Notes: generated by a model from the letters alone, not told the origin. A stretch of 64,000 nt of DNA from Pseudomonas sp. 5P_3.1_Bac2 (GCF_025465995.1 NZ_JANLNY010000004.1:372001-436000); one strand, 5' to 3'; positions 11,405 through 21,874 are shown, numbered from the stretch's first letter. Numbers and translations: made by a program.

Positions 11405-11436
11405 CAGGTGAGCCGCAGGCAGGCTGCGGCTCCTGC
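11405..11436 (-). repeat. Intercistronic hairpin
   Basis: GAGCCGCAG (11410-11418) and CTGCGGCTC (11424-11432) form a 9-bp stem with a 5-nt loop, extended by GCAGG/CCTGC. It lies in the 95-nt gap between the aminotransferase stop and the MFS start and may lower expression of the distal genes. Confidence 0.5.
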
Positions 11437-11442
11437 TAGCTC

Positions 11443-12651
11443 TTAGGCCTGGCTCGACGGACTGTGCTCGCGCAGGTAGTCCATGGCGGCTTGTACGCCG
11501 CTGTCCCGCAGCTTGACCCCGGCCAGCTGCAAGCCCATCTCGCAGCCGGTCAGCGTGGCCATCAGGGTCAGTTCGTTGCAGTCGCCCAAGTGGCCGATGC
11601 GGAACATGCGCCCCTTCAATTTGCCCAGGCCTGTGCCTAAGGACATGTTGAAGCGCTGGTAGATGATCTGCCGTACCCGGTCGGCATCCACGTGCTCAGG
11701 GGTGATCACCCCTGTCAGTACCGGGCTGTATGCGCTGGCGTCGGCGCACTGGATGTCCAGGCCCCAGGCATTAATGGCGATACGGCAGGTTTGCGCCAAA
11801 TGCTGATGGCGGGCCAGCACATTCTGCAGGCCTTCATCGTTGATGAGGTCCAGTGCCTCGGCCAAGCCATAAAGCAGGTTGGTGTTGGGCGTATAGGGCC
11901 AATAGCCGGTTTTATTGACCTCGATGATTTCATCCCAAGCCCAGAAACTGCGTGGCAGTTTGGCGCTTTTGCTCGCCTCAATGGCCTTGGCCGATACCGC
12001 GTTGAAGCTGATCCCTGGCGGCAGCATCAGGCCCTTTTGCGAACCGGAGATGCTGACGTCAATCCCCCATTCATCATGGCGGAAGTCGGCACTGGCCAAC
12101 CCGGAAATGGTGTCGACCAACAGCAGTGCCGGGTGCCCGGCCGCATCAATGGCGCGGCGCACGGCGGCGATGTCGGAGACCACCCCGGTACTGGTTTCGT
12201 TATGCACCACGCACACGGCCTTGATGCGTTTGTCGCGGTCTGCACGCAGCTGCGTTTCGATCAGTTGCGCGTCCACGCCCTTGCGCCAATGTTCCGCGCC
12301 AGGGCTGGCAATCACCTGGGGCTTGAGGCCGAGCTTGAGCGCCATCTTGTGCCACAGCGAGGCGAAGTGGCCGGTCTCGAACATCAGCACTTCATCGCCA
12401 GGGCTTAGGGTGTTGCTCAGCGCCGCTTCCCAAGCGCCGGTGCCGGAGGCGGGGTAGATGACCACCGGTTGTTTGGTTTGGAAAATCCCCTTAATGCCAT
12501 TGAGCACTTTGAAACCCAACTCGGCGAACTCAGGGCCGCGATGATCGATGGTGGGATGGCACATGGCATGCAGGATGCGGTCGGGCACCGGACTGGGCCC
12601 AGGGATTTGCAGAAAGTGACGACCAGCAGGATGAGCGTTGAGCTTGAGCAT
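11443..12651 (-). CDS. Class V aminotransferase, alanine/serine/aspartate-glyoxylate type
   Basis: A 402-residue PLP enzyme. FLQIPGPSPVPDRILHAM and PTIDHRGPEF are the substrate-pocket motifs of the serine/alanine-glyoxylate aminotransferases. Asp180 (LLVDTISG) and the PLP lysine Lys206 (ISGSQKGLMLPPG) are present, followed by GTGLGKLKGRMFRIGHLGD. I start at ATG 12651 (GGTGA 5 nt upstream) instead of the open frame start at 12687, which lies inside the operator. It transfers an amino group to or from glyoxylate; the donor is uncertain, and resemblance to BhcA of the beta-hydroxyaspartate cycle is noted without its partner genes. First gene of the GntR-controlled operon. Confidence 0.87.
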   Translation of the reverse strand: MLKLNAHPAGRHFLQIPGPSPVPDRILHAMCHPTIDHRGPEFAELGFKVLNGIKGIFQTKQPVVIYPASGTGAWEAALSNTLSPGDEVLMFETGHFASLWHKMALKLGLKPQVIASPGAEHWRKGVDAQLIETQLRADRDKRIKAVCVVHNETSTGVVSDIAAVRRAIDAAGHPALLLVDTISGLASADFRHDEWGIDVSISGSQKGLMLPPGISFNAVSAKAIEASKSAKLPRSFWAWDEIIEVNKTGYWPYTPNTNLLYGLAEALDLINDEGLQNVLARHQHLAQTCRIAINAWGLDIQCADASAYSPVLTGVITPEHVDADRVRQIIYQRFNMSLGTGLGKLKGRMFRIGHLGDCNELTLMATLTGCEMGLQLAGVKLRDSGVQAAMDYLREHSPSSQA

Positions 12652-12665
12652 GAAATCACCAGTAA

Positions 12666-12700
12666 GTTTGCATTTTGAATATTGCATGCAAAATGCAAAC
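12666..12700. promoter_or_regulatory. Probable GntR operator (perfect 12-bp inverted repeat)
   Basis: GTTTGCATTTTG (12666-12677) and CAAAATGCAAAC (12689-12700) are perfect reverse complements 11 bp apart; the spacer runs into TTGCATGCAA. It lies 15 nt upstream of the aminotransferase ATG and 112 nt upstream of the regulator gene. A 12-mer, TGCATGCAAAAT, occurs here (12683-12694) and again across the regulator start codon (12810-12821), which suggests autoregulation. Confidence 0.65.
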
Positions 12701-12812
12701 TAGCATGGCTTTCTTCAGTCGCTAACAATCAAATTGCGCTAAGATCAGTCAAATAGCCTGCTTAAAATGAATATAGGCAGGGCTCTATCACCTGCGCTCA
12801 AGGAATATGTGC

Positions 12813-13517
12813 ATGCAAAATACCCAAAGCGCTGAGCCGTCCAGCCCCCTGCAGTTGATGCCTAAGGTCGAGCGTCAACAGTTGCATGACACGGTGCTGG
12901 AACACCTACGCAGCTTCATTACCGAGGGCATCCTGCTGCCCGGGACCAAGCTCAATGAGCGCCAACTGTGTGAAACCTTGGGCGTATCGCGTACGCCGCT
13001 GCGCGAGGCGCTGAAGGTATTGGCGGTGGAAGGGTTGATCGATATCAGCCCCAACCGTGGTGCCAGCGTGGCGCGCATGAGCGAGCTGGAAATCTGCGAG
13101 GCGTTTGAGTTGATCAGCGGTCTGGAGGCCTTTGCCGGCGAGTTGGCCTGCGAGCGCATCAGCGAGCAGCAGCTGGCAGACATCAAAGCCCTGCACCAGG
13201 CCATGGTGGCTAGCAAAAATCAGCATGACCTGCCGGGCTATTACCAGCGCAACCGGGCCATTCACGACATGATCAGCTTGGCGGCCGGCAATTCGGTACT
13301 GCGCCATACCTACTTGATCATCAACCGTCGTCTGCAAGCGTTGCGTTACCTGTCCAACCAGCAGTCACCTAAATGGGAGCGCGCCCTGCACGACCATGAA
13401 CAGATGCTGGCGGCCTTAGAAGCACGTGATGGCAAACGCTTGGGGCAGATCCTGCGCCAGCATTTGTTGGATAAACGCGATGCGGTGTTGGCCATGCTTA
13501 AAACGGCTGGGCAGTAA
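12813..13517 (+). CDS. GntR-family regulator with FCD domain
   Basis: A 234-residue DNA-binding regulator. The winged helix is N-terminal, with LNERQLCETLGVSRTPLREALKVLAVEGL as the GntR helix-turn-helix. The all-helical FCD ligand domain follows (from about residue 95), with the metal-ligand histidines plausible in RNRAIHDMI, LHDHEQMLAAL and ILRQHLLD. Two ATGs are possible (12807 and 12813); AAGGA is 8 nt from the second and only 2 nt from the first, so 12813 is preferred. Divergent from the aminotransferase/MFS/hydratase operon and probably its ligand-responsive repressor, binding the inverted repeat at 12666-12700. Confidence 0.9.
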   Translation: MQNTQSAEPSSPLQLMPKVERQQLHDTVLEHLRSFITEGILLPGTKLNERQLCETLGVSRTPLREALKVLAVEGLIDISPNRGASVARMSELEICEAFELISGLEAFAGELACERISEQQLADIKALHQAMVASKNQHDLPGYYQRNRAIHDMISLAAGNSVLRHTYLIINRRLQALRYLSNQQSPKWERALHDHEQMLAALEARDGKRLGQILRQHLLDKRDAVLAMLKTAGQ

Positions 13518-13825
13518 CGTTTAAGCGGCGACCGTGTTCAGCTCTGAGCAGGGAACAAACCCCGGTTGTTGGAGCGGTGAGGTGAGTCAATCCATAGCCC
13601 TGGCATCAGACTGGCCTGCGCTTGACCCCGCTAGGCGCTATCGGGCAATGGCGCGGGCGCGGTGCCTGGGCTAAATCTTGCGGCCCTGCTGCGCACCAGC
13701 ATTTCTGCGCGGCGCGCTAACAAGCCGGGTATCCCGCGCAAAAAATTCGCCGGTAAAGTCACCGCTTGGTCAGGCCCGCGCCTTAAGGCCTAGTTAAGCG
13801 GATTAAGCGCTGTATCCGCGCGAGG
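13518..13825. other. Gene-free stretch
   Basis: About 300 bases between the convergent regulator gene and atuG. No gene, RNA or clear hairpin was recognised; GC content resembles the flanks. Confidence 0.4.
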
Positions 13826-14647
13826 TTACTCGACGAACAAGTCGGTCATCAGTCCGCTGCTTTGGGGATCGTAGCGGTACTGCTCGAAGTCGCTGATGCC
13901 CTGTTCAGCGAGGATTTCATCGTCAATCAGCAGGCGGCCAGTGAGGCTGCGGCCTTTTTTGTTGAGGATGGCGTAAGCCGCGTCCGCCATGATGGCTGGG
14001 GTACGTGCCTGTTTGAAGACTTGTTTGCCGCCCAATTCAAACTCGATGGCGGCGGTGGCAATCACCGTACGTGGCCACAGGGAGTTAACGCTCACGCCGT
14101 ACTTCTTGAATTCTTCGCTCATGCCCAAGGTCAGCATGCTCATGCCGTACTTGGTGACGGTGTAGGGGCCATGTTGGGCGAACCATTTCGGGGCCAGGTT
14201 CAGGGGCGGCGACAGGTTGATGATGTGGCCCTGGCTTTGTTTCAGGTAGGGCAGTGCCGCTTGGCTGCAGACCATCACCGCACGGGTGTTGATCTGATAC
14301 ATCAGGTCGAAGCGTTTGGCTTCCAGCTTCTCGACGCCGAGCAGCTTGATCGCGCCGGCGTTGTTGATCAGCCCATCGATACCGCCGAAGTGCTCAGCCG
14401 CTTGCTGCATGGCCGCTTGCACGGCGTGCTCATCGCGTACGTCGAGTTGGATGGCCAGGCCATGGCCGCCGGCTTGGTTAATTTCCTCGACCACGCTGTG
14501 GATGCTGCCGCCGAGTTTGGGATGCTCCTCGGCGCTTTTCGCCGCGATCACCAAATTGGCGCCATCGGCTGCGCATTTCAGGGCGATTTCCCGGCCAATG
14601 CCGCGACTGCCGCCGGTGATAAACAGGGTTTTTCCTTTAAGTGACAT
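13826..14647 (-). CDS. atuG: Short-chain dehydrogenase of the terpene cluster
   Basis: A 273-residue NAD(P)-dependent short-chain dehydrogenase. TGGSRGIG (11-18) binds the cofactor, NNAGA sits near 95-99, and the catalytic residues are Ser146, Tyr162 and Lys166 (PYTVTKYG). The sequence resembles the HSDL2-like SDR group (LSPPLNLAPKWF, SVNSLWPRT). It is the last gene of the atuABCDEFG order known from P. aeruginosa (PA2886-PA2892) and is 141 nt downstream of atuF. Its exact step is not settled; oxidation of an isoprenoid alcohol or hydroxyacyl intermediate is plausible. The acyl-CoA synthetase gene atuH is absent from this end. Confidence 0.87.
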   Translation of the reverse strand: MSLKGKTLFITGGSRGIGREIALKCAADGANLVIAAKSAEEHPKLGGSIHSVVEEINQAGGHGLAIQLDVRDEHAVQAAMQQAAEHFGGIDGLINNAGAIKLLGVEKLEAKRFDLMYQINTRAVMVCSQAALPYLKQSQGHIINLSPPLNLAPKWFAQHGPYTVTKYGMSMLTLGMSEEFKKYGVSVNSLWPRTVIATAAIEFELGGKQVFKQARTPAIMADAAYAILNKKGRSLTGRLLIDDEILAEQGISDFEQYRYDPQSSGLMTDLFVE

Positions 14648-14788
14648 ACACAGCTCCCGGCAGATTTAACTGCACCCATCTATGAGTGGCGTACTACAAC
14701 GCCAACACCCACCGCTGCGGCGCACCGGGCGCACCGGGCGCAGCAGGGGTGGGCTGAGAATGCCGACCTGGGGTCGGGATCATGGCGT

Positions 14789-16777
<1,989 letters not shown>

Positions 16778-16819
16778 TTTGTCTTTCTACTCCTGCCGTC
16801 GAATCCACGCGGGGACTAT

Positions 16820-16920
16820 GTAGGGTGGATCAGGGCGCGTAGCTCGCGCTTGATTGATCCACCATGCGGTGTTCTGGTGGATGTGGAAAGCGACGGCTAA
16901 GCGCCCCGATCCACACTACG
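16820..16920. repeat. GTAGGGTGGAT-type intergenic repeat
   Basis: The stretch starts GTAGGGTGGATC and ends GATCCACACTACG, so the two ends are inverted; an inner pair is GATCCACCA with TGGTGGAT. Related copies occur at 17780-17876, 17899-17929, 21758-21857 and, shorter, at 26935 and 54107. Such dispersed palindromic repeats are common between genes in some Pseudomonas lineages. It fills the atuF-atuE gap. Confidence 0.75.
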
Positions 16921-16936
16921 ATCTCTTTAGCTGTTT

Positions 16937-17734
16937 TTACTGCGCCCACTTGGCGGCGCGCTTCTGCATAAAGGCCATGGTGCCTTCGACCCCTTCCGGG
17001 CCGGTGACGGCGCCGGCAAACTGCTCGGCGGCGCGGTCCAGCAGGCTGTTCAAGGCTTCGTGCTCAGTGGCCAGCAGCAGCGCTTTGGTTTGCGCGTTGG
17101 CTTGCGGGGCACATTTGCGCACTTGCTCCAGGGTCTCGGCGAGGCGTTGGGCAATGCCGCTGTCGCTGCTTTCGCAGTAATGCACCAGGCCTAAACGCAG
17201 GGCCTCGGCGCCGTCAAAGCGTGCCGCCGTCAGGGCTAGGCGGCGGGCTTGGGTCAGCCCCACGCGCTTGACCACGAAGGGGGCGATCTGCGCCGGCAGA
17301 ATGCCTAGGGTGGTTTCTGGCAGGCCAAACTTGCAGGCGCTATCGGCAATGGCGATATCGCTGATGCAGGCCAGACCGAAACCGCCACCAAGCACCGCGC
17401 CTTCGAGTACGGCGATGACCACCAGCGGTGCGTGTTGAAACTCTTCGAGCATGGCGCCAAAGGCACGATTCAGTTCGCGGTAGGCGTCGCCACCTTTGGC
17501 CCGCGCCCCGGCCATGTCCTTGATGTCGCCACCGGCGCAGAAGTGGCCACCGGCGCCGCGCAGCACCAGTGCGCGCACGTCTGTGTGCTGGCTGACGTGG
17601 GCCAGCACCGCCCTGAGTTCGTGAACCATGGCCAAGCTCATGGCGTTACGGCTGTCCGGGCGGTTGAGGGTGACGTGCAGCACGCCGGCCTCAAGGTTCA
17701 ACAGCAGTGTTTCGCAATTCGGTAGTTCAGCCAT
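16937..17734 (-). CDS. atuE: Isohexenylglutaconyl-CoA hydratase (crotonase family)
   Basis: A 265-residue crotonase. RGAGGHFCAGGDIKDM forms the oxyanion-hole region, and AVLEGAVLGGGFGLACISDIAIA plus FGLPETTLGILPAQIAPFVVKRVG are the second signature. It hydrates isohexenylglutaconyl-CoA to 3-hydroxy-3-isohexenylglutaryl-CoA, the step after geranyl-CoA carboxylase. Position between atuF and atuD matches the P. aeruginosa cluster. A methylglutaconyl-CoA hydratase (LiuC) would look similar; context favours AtuE. Confidence 0.9.
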   Translation of the reverse strand: MAELPNCETLLLNLEAGVLHVTLNRPDSRNAMSLAMVHELRAVLAHVSQHTDVRALVLRGAGGHFCAGGDIKDMAGARAKGGDAYRELNRAFGAMLEEFQHAPLVVIAVLEGAVLGGGFGLACISDIAIADSACKFGLPETTLGILPAQIAPFVVKRVGLTQARRLALTAARFDGAEALRLGLVHYCESSDSGIAQRLAETLEQVRKCAPQANAQTKALLLATEHEALNSLLDRAAEQFAGAVTGPEGVEGTMAFMQKRAAKWAQ

Positions 17735-17779
17735 TGCAGGCTCCTATAAATCATTCGCCTAACGCATCTCATTGGGCCA

Positions 17780-17876
17780 GTAGGGTGGGGCGCGTAGCTC
17801 ATGCTCTAGCGATCCACCGTTGCGGCCTCATGGTGGATGTAAAAAGCGACGGCTCCGCGCCCCGATCCACCCTACG
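17780..17876. repeat. GTAGGGTGGAT-type intergenic repeat, copy 2
   Basis: Starts GTAGGGTGGGGCGCGTAG and ends CCCGATCCACCCTACG, with the inner pair GATCCACC/TGGTGGAT as in copy 1. It lies in the atuE-atuD gap. Confidence 0.75.
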
Positions 17877-17898
17877 CTCTTGTATCCGGACGGCTAAC

Positions 17899-17929
17899 GT
17901 AGGGTGGATCACGCTTCACCGAGCCACCG
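17899..17929. repeat. GTAGGGTGGAT short repeat unit
   Basis: GTAGGGTGGATCACGC followed by TTCACCGAGCCACCG: a compact unit in which GGTGGATC faces GAGCCACC. It directly follows copy 2, so the gap holds two units in tandem. Confidence 0.7.
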
Positions 17930-17968
17930 TGGCGACTACGTTTAATCCATGTCCGCGTGTACAGCGTC

Positions 17969-19129
17969 TTAGCCTTTCTTCTTGCCGGGCAGGATGCCCA
18001 TCATTTTGCAGATGATGCCGAGCATGATTTCGTCGGCGCCGCCGCCGATGGAGACCAGGCGCACATCGCGGTAAGCGCGCGATACCGGGTTATCCCAGGT
18101 AAAGCCCATGCCGCCCCAATACTGTAAGCAGCTGTCGGTCACTTCACGGCCCAGGCGACCGGCTTTGAGCTTGGCCATGGAGGCCAGCTTGGTCACGTCG
18201 CGGCCTTTGATGTACTGCTCAGTCGCTTGGTACACCAGAGCGCGCAGCGCTTCGATCTCGCTTTGCAGCTCAGCTAAACGGAAGTGCACCGCTTGGTTGT
18301 TGATTACCGGCTGGCCGAAGGTGTGGCGCTGGCGGGTGTACTCGATGGTTTGATCGACGCACAGCTCCAGGCCCTTGATGATGTTGGCGGCGCCAAACAG
18401 ACGCTCTTCCTGGAATTGCAGCATTTGCATCATGAACCCGGCGCCTTCGTGGCCGATGCGAAAACGCTGCGGCACGCGCACGTCATCGAAGAACACTTGA
18501 GCGGTTTCCGAGGAGCGCATGCCGAGTTTTTCGATGTGCGGGCTCAGGGTGATGCCAGGGGTGTTCATCGGCACCACGATCAGCGATTTGTTGACATGAG
18601 GCTTGTCGTCGCTGGTGTTGGCCAGCAGGCAGATAAAGTCGGCTTGCGGGCTGTTGGTGATCCACATTTTCGCGCCGTTGATGACGTAGTCATCGCCATC
18701 TTTACGGGCGGTGGTTTTCAGACCCGCCACGTCGGAGCCCGCACCCACTTCGGACACACCGATACAGCCGATGTAGTCACCGCTGATGGCCGGGGCGAGG
18801 AACTCTTCGCGCAGGGCGTCGGAGCCAAAGCGGGCCAGGGCCGGGGTGCACATGTCGGTTTGCACGCCGATGGCCAGCGGTACGCCGCCGCAATGGGCGG
18901 TGCCGAACTCTTCGGCGGCAACAATCGAGTAGCTGTAGTCGAGGCCCATGCCGCCGAATTTTTCTGGCTTGGAGATGCCCAGCAGACCCAGATCACCGGC
19001 TTTTTTGAAGATGTCGCGCATGGGGAAACGGCCGTCTTTTTCCCATTCTTCGACATAGGGGTTGATCTCTTTGTCGACAAAGCCTTTAACCGTGCGGCGC
19101 AGTTCTTCGTGTTCTTGAGTGAAGTTCAT
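17969..19129 (-). CDS. atuD: Citronellyl-CoA dehydrogenase (acyl-CoA dehydrogenase)
   Basis: A 386-residue FAD acyl-CoA dehydrogenase. CIGVSEVGAGSDVAGLKTTA and YVINGAKMWITNSPQADF are the acyl-CoA dehydrogenase signature regions, and QYWGGMGFTWDNPVSRAYRDVRL is the C-terminal signature. The open frame extends 150 nt further upstream, into the atuC 3' end, but ATG 19129 with AAGGA about 9 nt before it and MNFTQEHEELRRTVKGFVD is the real N-terminus. It oxidises citronellyl-CoA to cis-geranyl-CoA. It follows atuC by 43 nt. Confidence 0.93.
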   Translation of the reverse strand: MNFTQEHEELRRTVKGFVDKEINPYVEEWEKDGRFPMRDIFKKAGDLGLLGISKPEKFGGMGLDYSYSIVAAEEFGTAHCGGVPLAIGVQTDMCTPALARFGSDALREEFLAPAISGDYIGCIGVSEVGAGSDVAGLKTTARKDGDDYVINGAKMWITNSPQADFICLLANTSDDKPHVNKSLIVVPMNTPGITLSPHIEKLGMRSSETAQVFFDDVRVPQRFRIGHEGAGFMMQMLQFQEERLFGAANIIKGLELCVDQTIEYTRQRHTFGQPVINNQAVHFRLAELQSEIEALRALVYQATEQYIKGRDVTKLASMAKLKAGRLGREVTDSCLQYWGGMGFTWDNPVSRAYRDVRLVSIGGGADEIMLGIICKMMGILPGKKKG

Positions 19130-19172
19130 CGTTGTTATTCCTTCTTTCAAAAGTGAGCGCAGAGCCGCGTGG

Positions 19173-20789
19173 TTACAGGCGAGCCACGCCGAAACGGTTG
19201 GTTTTAAGCGGACGCAGACGCGCCTCTTCACAAATGTCGAGCAGAAAGCCCAGCAGCTTGCGGGTATCGCGCGGGTCAATCAGGCCGTCGTCCCACAGGC
19301 TGGCGGTGCCGTACAGGGCCGTCGATTGGCTGTCGAGTTTCTGCGCGGTGACTTGCTCGAGCATGTCGAGCATTTTCGGATCGGCTTCTTTGCCTTCTTT
19401 ACGGTGCTTGTCTTCAGTCACGATGCGCAGCACCTTGCCGGCCTGAGCGCCGCCCATGACCGCGGTTTTGCTGTTGGGCCAGGCAAAGATAAAGCGTGGG
19501 TCCAGGCCGCGTCCGCACATGGCGTAGTTACCAGCGCCGTAAGAGCCGCCAACCACGATGGTCAGCTTCGGCACCGTGGCGTTGGCCACCGCTTGGATCA
19601 GCTTGGAGCCGTGCTTGATCACGCCGTTTTGCTCGGACTCAGTGCCGACCATAAAGCCGGTGGTGTTGTGGAAGAACAGAATCGGCGTGTTGCTTTGCTC
19701 GCACAGTTGGATGAACTGCGCCGCTTTAACGGCGCCGCGCGGGGTGATCGGACCGTTGTTGCCGATGATGCCGCACGGTTGGCCTTCGATCGCCAGGTGA
19801 CCGCAGACCGTTTGGTTATCGAACTCGTTTTTAAAGTCGAGGAATTCCGAGCCATCGGCGATACGGGCGATGATTTCGCGCACGTCATAAGGTTTTTTCG
19901 CATCGGCCGGGACAATGCCGAGCAGCTCTTCAGCCGGGTACAGCGGCTCGCGCCAGGTCTTCGCGGCACGCACCGGCAGCTGCGCATTCCACGGCAGCAT
20001 GGCGAGAATATCGCGGGCCAGGCGCACGCCATCGGCGTCGTTTTCGGCCAGGTATTCCGCCGTACCGGCAGTTTGCGCGTGCATTTCGGCGCCGCCGAGT
20101 TGCTCGTCGGTGGCGATTTCGCCGGTGGCGGCTTTGAGCAGAGGAGGGCCGGCGAGGAACATCTTAGCCTTGCCGCGTACCACTACCACGTAGTCCGACA
20201 GGCCCGGCTGATAAGCGCCGCCAGCGGTGCTGGAGCCGTGTACCACGGTGATTTGTGGCAGGCCCATGGCCGACATCCGCGCCTGGTTGGCAAAGCCACG
20301 GGCGCCTTCGACGAAGATATCGGCGGCGTAGTTGAGGTTGGCGCCGCCGGATTCAGCCAGGGTCACCACCGGCAGTTTGTTTTCGAAGGCGATCTGCTGC
20401 AGGCGCAGGGATTTTTTCAGGCCAGTCGGGGAGATGGTGCCGCCTTTGATGGCGCTGTTGTTGGCCAGCACCAGGCAACGGATGCCGGCGATATAGCCGA
20501 TGCCGGCGATGATGCCGCCGCCGGCCATGCTGCCGTCTTTGTCGTCGTGCAGCTTGTAGCCGGCCAGGGAGGACAGCTCCAGAAATGGTGCGCCGGGATC
20601 AAGCAACAGGTTGATGCGCTCGCGTGGCAGCAGTTGACCGCGACGCTCGAATTTCGGCTTGGCTTCGTTGGCCTTGTCCAAAACCTTTTGTTCCACATCG
20701 CGGAAGCTTTTGACCGAGGCCAGCATGGCTTCGCGGTTCTGGGCGAAACCTTCGCCGTGAACGTCAATTTCCGATTGGATGACTGGCAT
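19173..20789 (-). CDS. atuC: Geranyl-CoA carboxylase, carboxyltransferase beta subunit
   Basis: A 538-residue carboxyltransferase of the acyl-CoA carboxylase beta family. Two crotonase-like halves are present: GGGIIAGIGYIAGIRCLVLANNSAIKGG with SGGANLNYAADIF in the N-half, and FFHNTTGFMVGTESEQNGVIKHGSKL with GGSYGAGNYAMCGRGLDPRF in the C-half. AGG at 10-12 nt precedes the ATG. It transfers the carboxyl group from AtuF-biotin to geranyl-CoA. LiuB of leucine degradation is the close paralogue; gene order supports AtuC. It begins 4 nt after the atuB stop. Confidence 0.93.
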   Translation of the reverse strand: MPVIQSEIDVHGEGFAQNREAMLASVKSFRDVEQKVLDKANEAKPKFERRGQLLPRERINLLLDPGAPFLELSSLAGYKLHDDKDGSMAGGGIIAGIGYIAGIRCLVLANNSAIKGGTISPTGLKKSLRLQQIAFENKLPVVTLAESGGANLNYAADIFVEGARGFANQARMSAMGLPQITVVHGSSTAGGAYQPGLSDYVVVVRGKAKMFLAGPPLLKAATGEIATDEQLGGAEMHAQTAGTAEYLAENDADGVRLARDILAMLPWNAQLPVRAAKTWREPLYPAEELLGIVPADAKKPYDVREIIARIADGSEFLDFKNEFDNQTVCGHLAIEGQPCGIIGNNGPITPRGAVKAAQFIQLCEQSNTPILFFHNTTGFMVGTESEQNGVIKHGSKLIQAVANATVPKLTIVVGGSYGAGNYAMCGRGLDPRFIFAWPNSKTAVMGGAQAGKVLRIVTEDKHRKEGKEADPKMLDMLEQVTAQKLDSQSTALYGTASLWDDGLIDPRDTRKLLGFLLDICEEARLRPLKTNRFGVARL

Positions 20790-20793
20790 CAGA

Positions 20794-21657
20794 TTACTCC
20801 TTGAACACTTCAGGCAAATAGGCCCGGTGGAAACCGTTATAGGACTCGCTGTTCTTCGCCTTACCTAAGGTCCAGGCGCGGGTGCCTTGGCTGGCGGCAC
20901 CATCGATGCGAATGGTGTTGCCGCTGATAAAGTTGGCCCCCGGCGAGAGCAGGAAGACGATGGCCGAGGCAATCTCCGACTCGGTGCCGATGCGTTGCAG
21001 CGGCACGTGATCCTTGAGGTTGCGGATCATGTTCTTCATCGCTTCGGGGTAGGTGTCCATGCCGCTGGAGGCTACCCAGCCCGGCGCCACGGCGTTGACC
21101 CGCACCCCGGAGTGGCCCCACTCGTAAGCCGCGGTCTTGGTGAAGTTCTCCATGCCGGCGCGGGCCGCACCGGAGTGGCCCATACCGGGCATGCCGCCCC
21201 ACATATCGGCAAGCATGTTGACGATGCTGCCGCCATGCTTACTCATGCTTTGGGTGAACACTTCCTTGGCGATCAAAAAGCCGCCGACCAGGTTGGTGCG
21301 CACCACGGCCTCGAAGCCTTTCTGGTTGATGCCAATCAGCGGCGCGGGGAATTGGCCGCCGGCGTTATTGACCAGATGATGGATCCGTCCGCGCTCAGCG
21401 ATGATCGCCTTGATCATGGCCTTGACCGCTTCTTCGTCACGGATATCACAGGCGTGGAAGCTGACTTCGCCGCCGTCTTCGCGGATTTCCGCCGCGGTGC
21501 TTTCCAGCTTCTCAACTTTGCGTCCTACCAGCACCACGTGTGCGCCCAGATGGGCCAGCTCGTGGGCTACGCAGCGCCCAATGCCACTGCCGCCACCGGT
21601 GACCACGATGGTCTGACCGCTGAACAGGCCCGGCTTGAAGACTGAGTCATATGCCAT
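20794..21657 (-). CDS. atuB: Short-chain dehydrogenase/enoyl-CoA-reductase-like SDR
   Basis: A 287-residue SDR with GGGSGIGRC at 21-29 and INNAGG-like VNNAGGQFPAP. The canonical Tyr of YxxxK is not seen: the aligned place reads HSGAARAGMENFTK, the pattern found in peroxisomal trans-2-enoyl-CoA reductase relatives, so the chemistry may differ from a classical alcohol dehydrogenase. The frame opens at 21678, but ATG 21657 has AGGA upstream and matches the family N-terminus. Second gene of the atu operon; 4 nt before atuC. Confidence 0.87.
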   Translation of the reverse strand: MAYDSVFKPGLFSGQTIVVTGGGSGIGRCVAHELAHLGAHVVLVGRKVEKLESTAAEIREDGGEVSFHACDIRDEEAVKAMIKAIIAERGRIHHLVNNAGGQFPAPLIGINQKGFEAVVRTNLVGGFLIAKEVFTQSMSKHGGSIVNMLADMWGGMPGMGHSGAARAGMENFTKTAAYEWGHSGVRVNAVAPGWVASSGMDTYPEAMKNMIRNLKDHVPLQRIGTESEIASAIVFLLSPGANFISGNTIRIDGAASQGTRAWTLGKAKNSESYNGFHRAYLPEVFKE

Positions 21658-21757
21658 TGTTGTTTTTGTCCTATTCATAAGGGGGAAGGCATGTCAGGTG
21701 CCTTCCGCCAGAAGCTGGTGGATGAATAAAGCGCCATCCACCCTATGGTGCGTGAAT

Positions 21758-21857
21758 GTAGGGTGGATCGGGGCGCGTAGCTCACGCTTCACCGATCCAC
21801 CGTAACGATCTCAAGCCTTGCAGCTCGTAGGGTGGATCACGCTCTACCGATCCATCG
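21758..21857. repeat. GTAGGGTGGAT repeat pair
   Basis: Two units: 21758-21802 (GTAGGGTGGATC ... CCGATCCACCG) and 21827-21857 (GTAGGGTGGATCACGC ... CCGATCCATCG), just downstream of atuA on the minus strand. A fragment CCATCCACCCTA precedes them at 21734. They form hairpins of about 8 bp. Confidence 0.75.
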
Positions 21858-21874
21858 AACAGCGCCATTAAGTC

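Noticed and set aside
19119..20804. Plus-strand open frame of 561 codons across atuC
   Set aside because: Antisense shadow of the geranyl-CoA carboxylase gene; no ribosome site and shadow-like composition.
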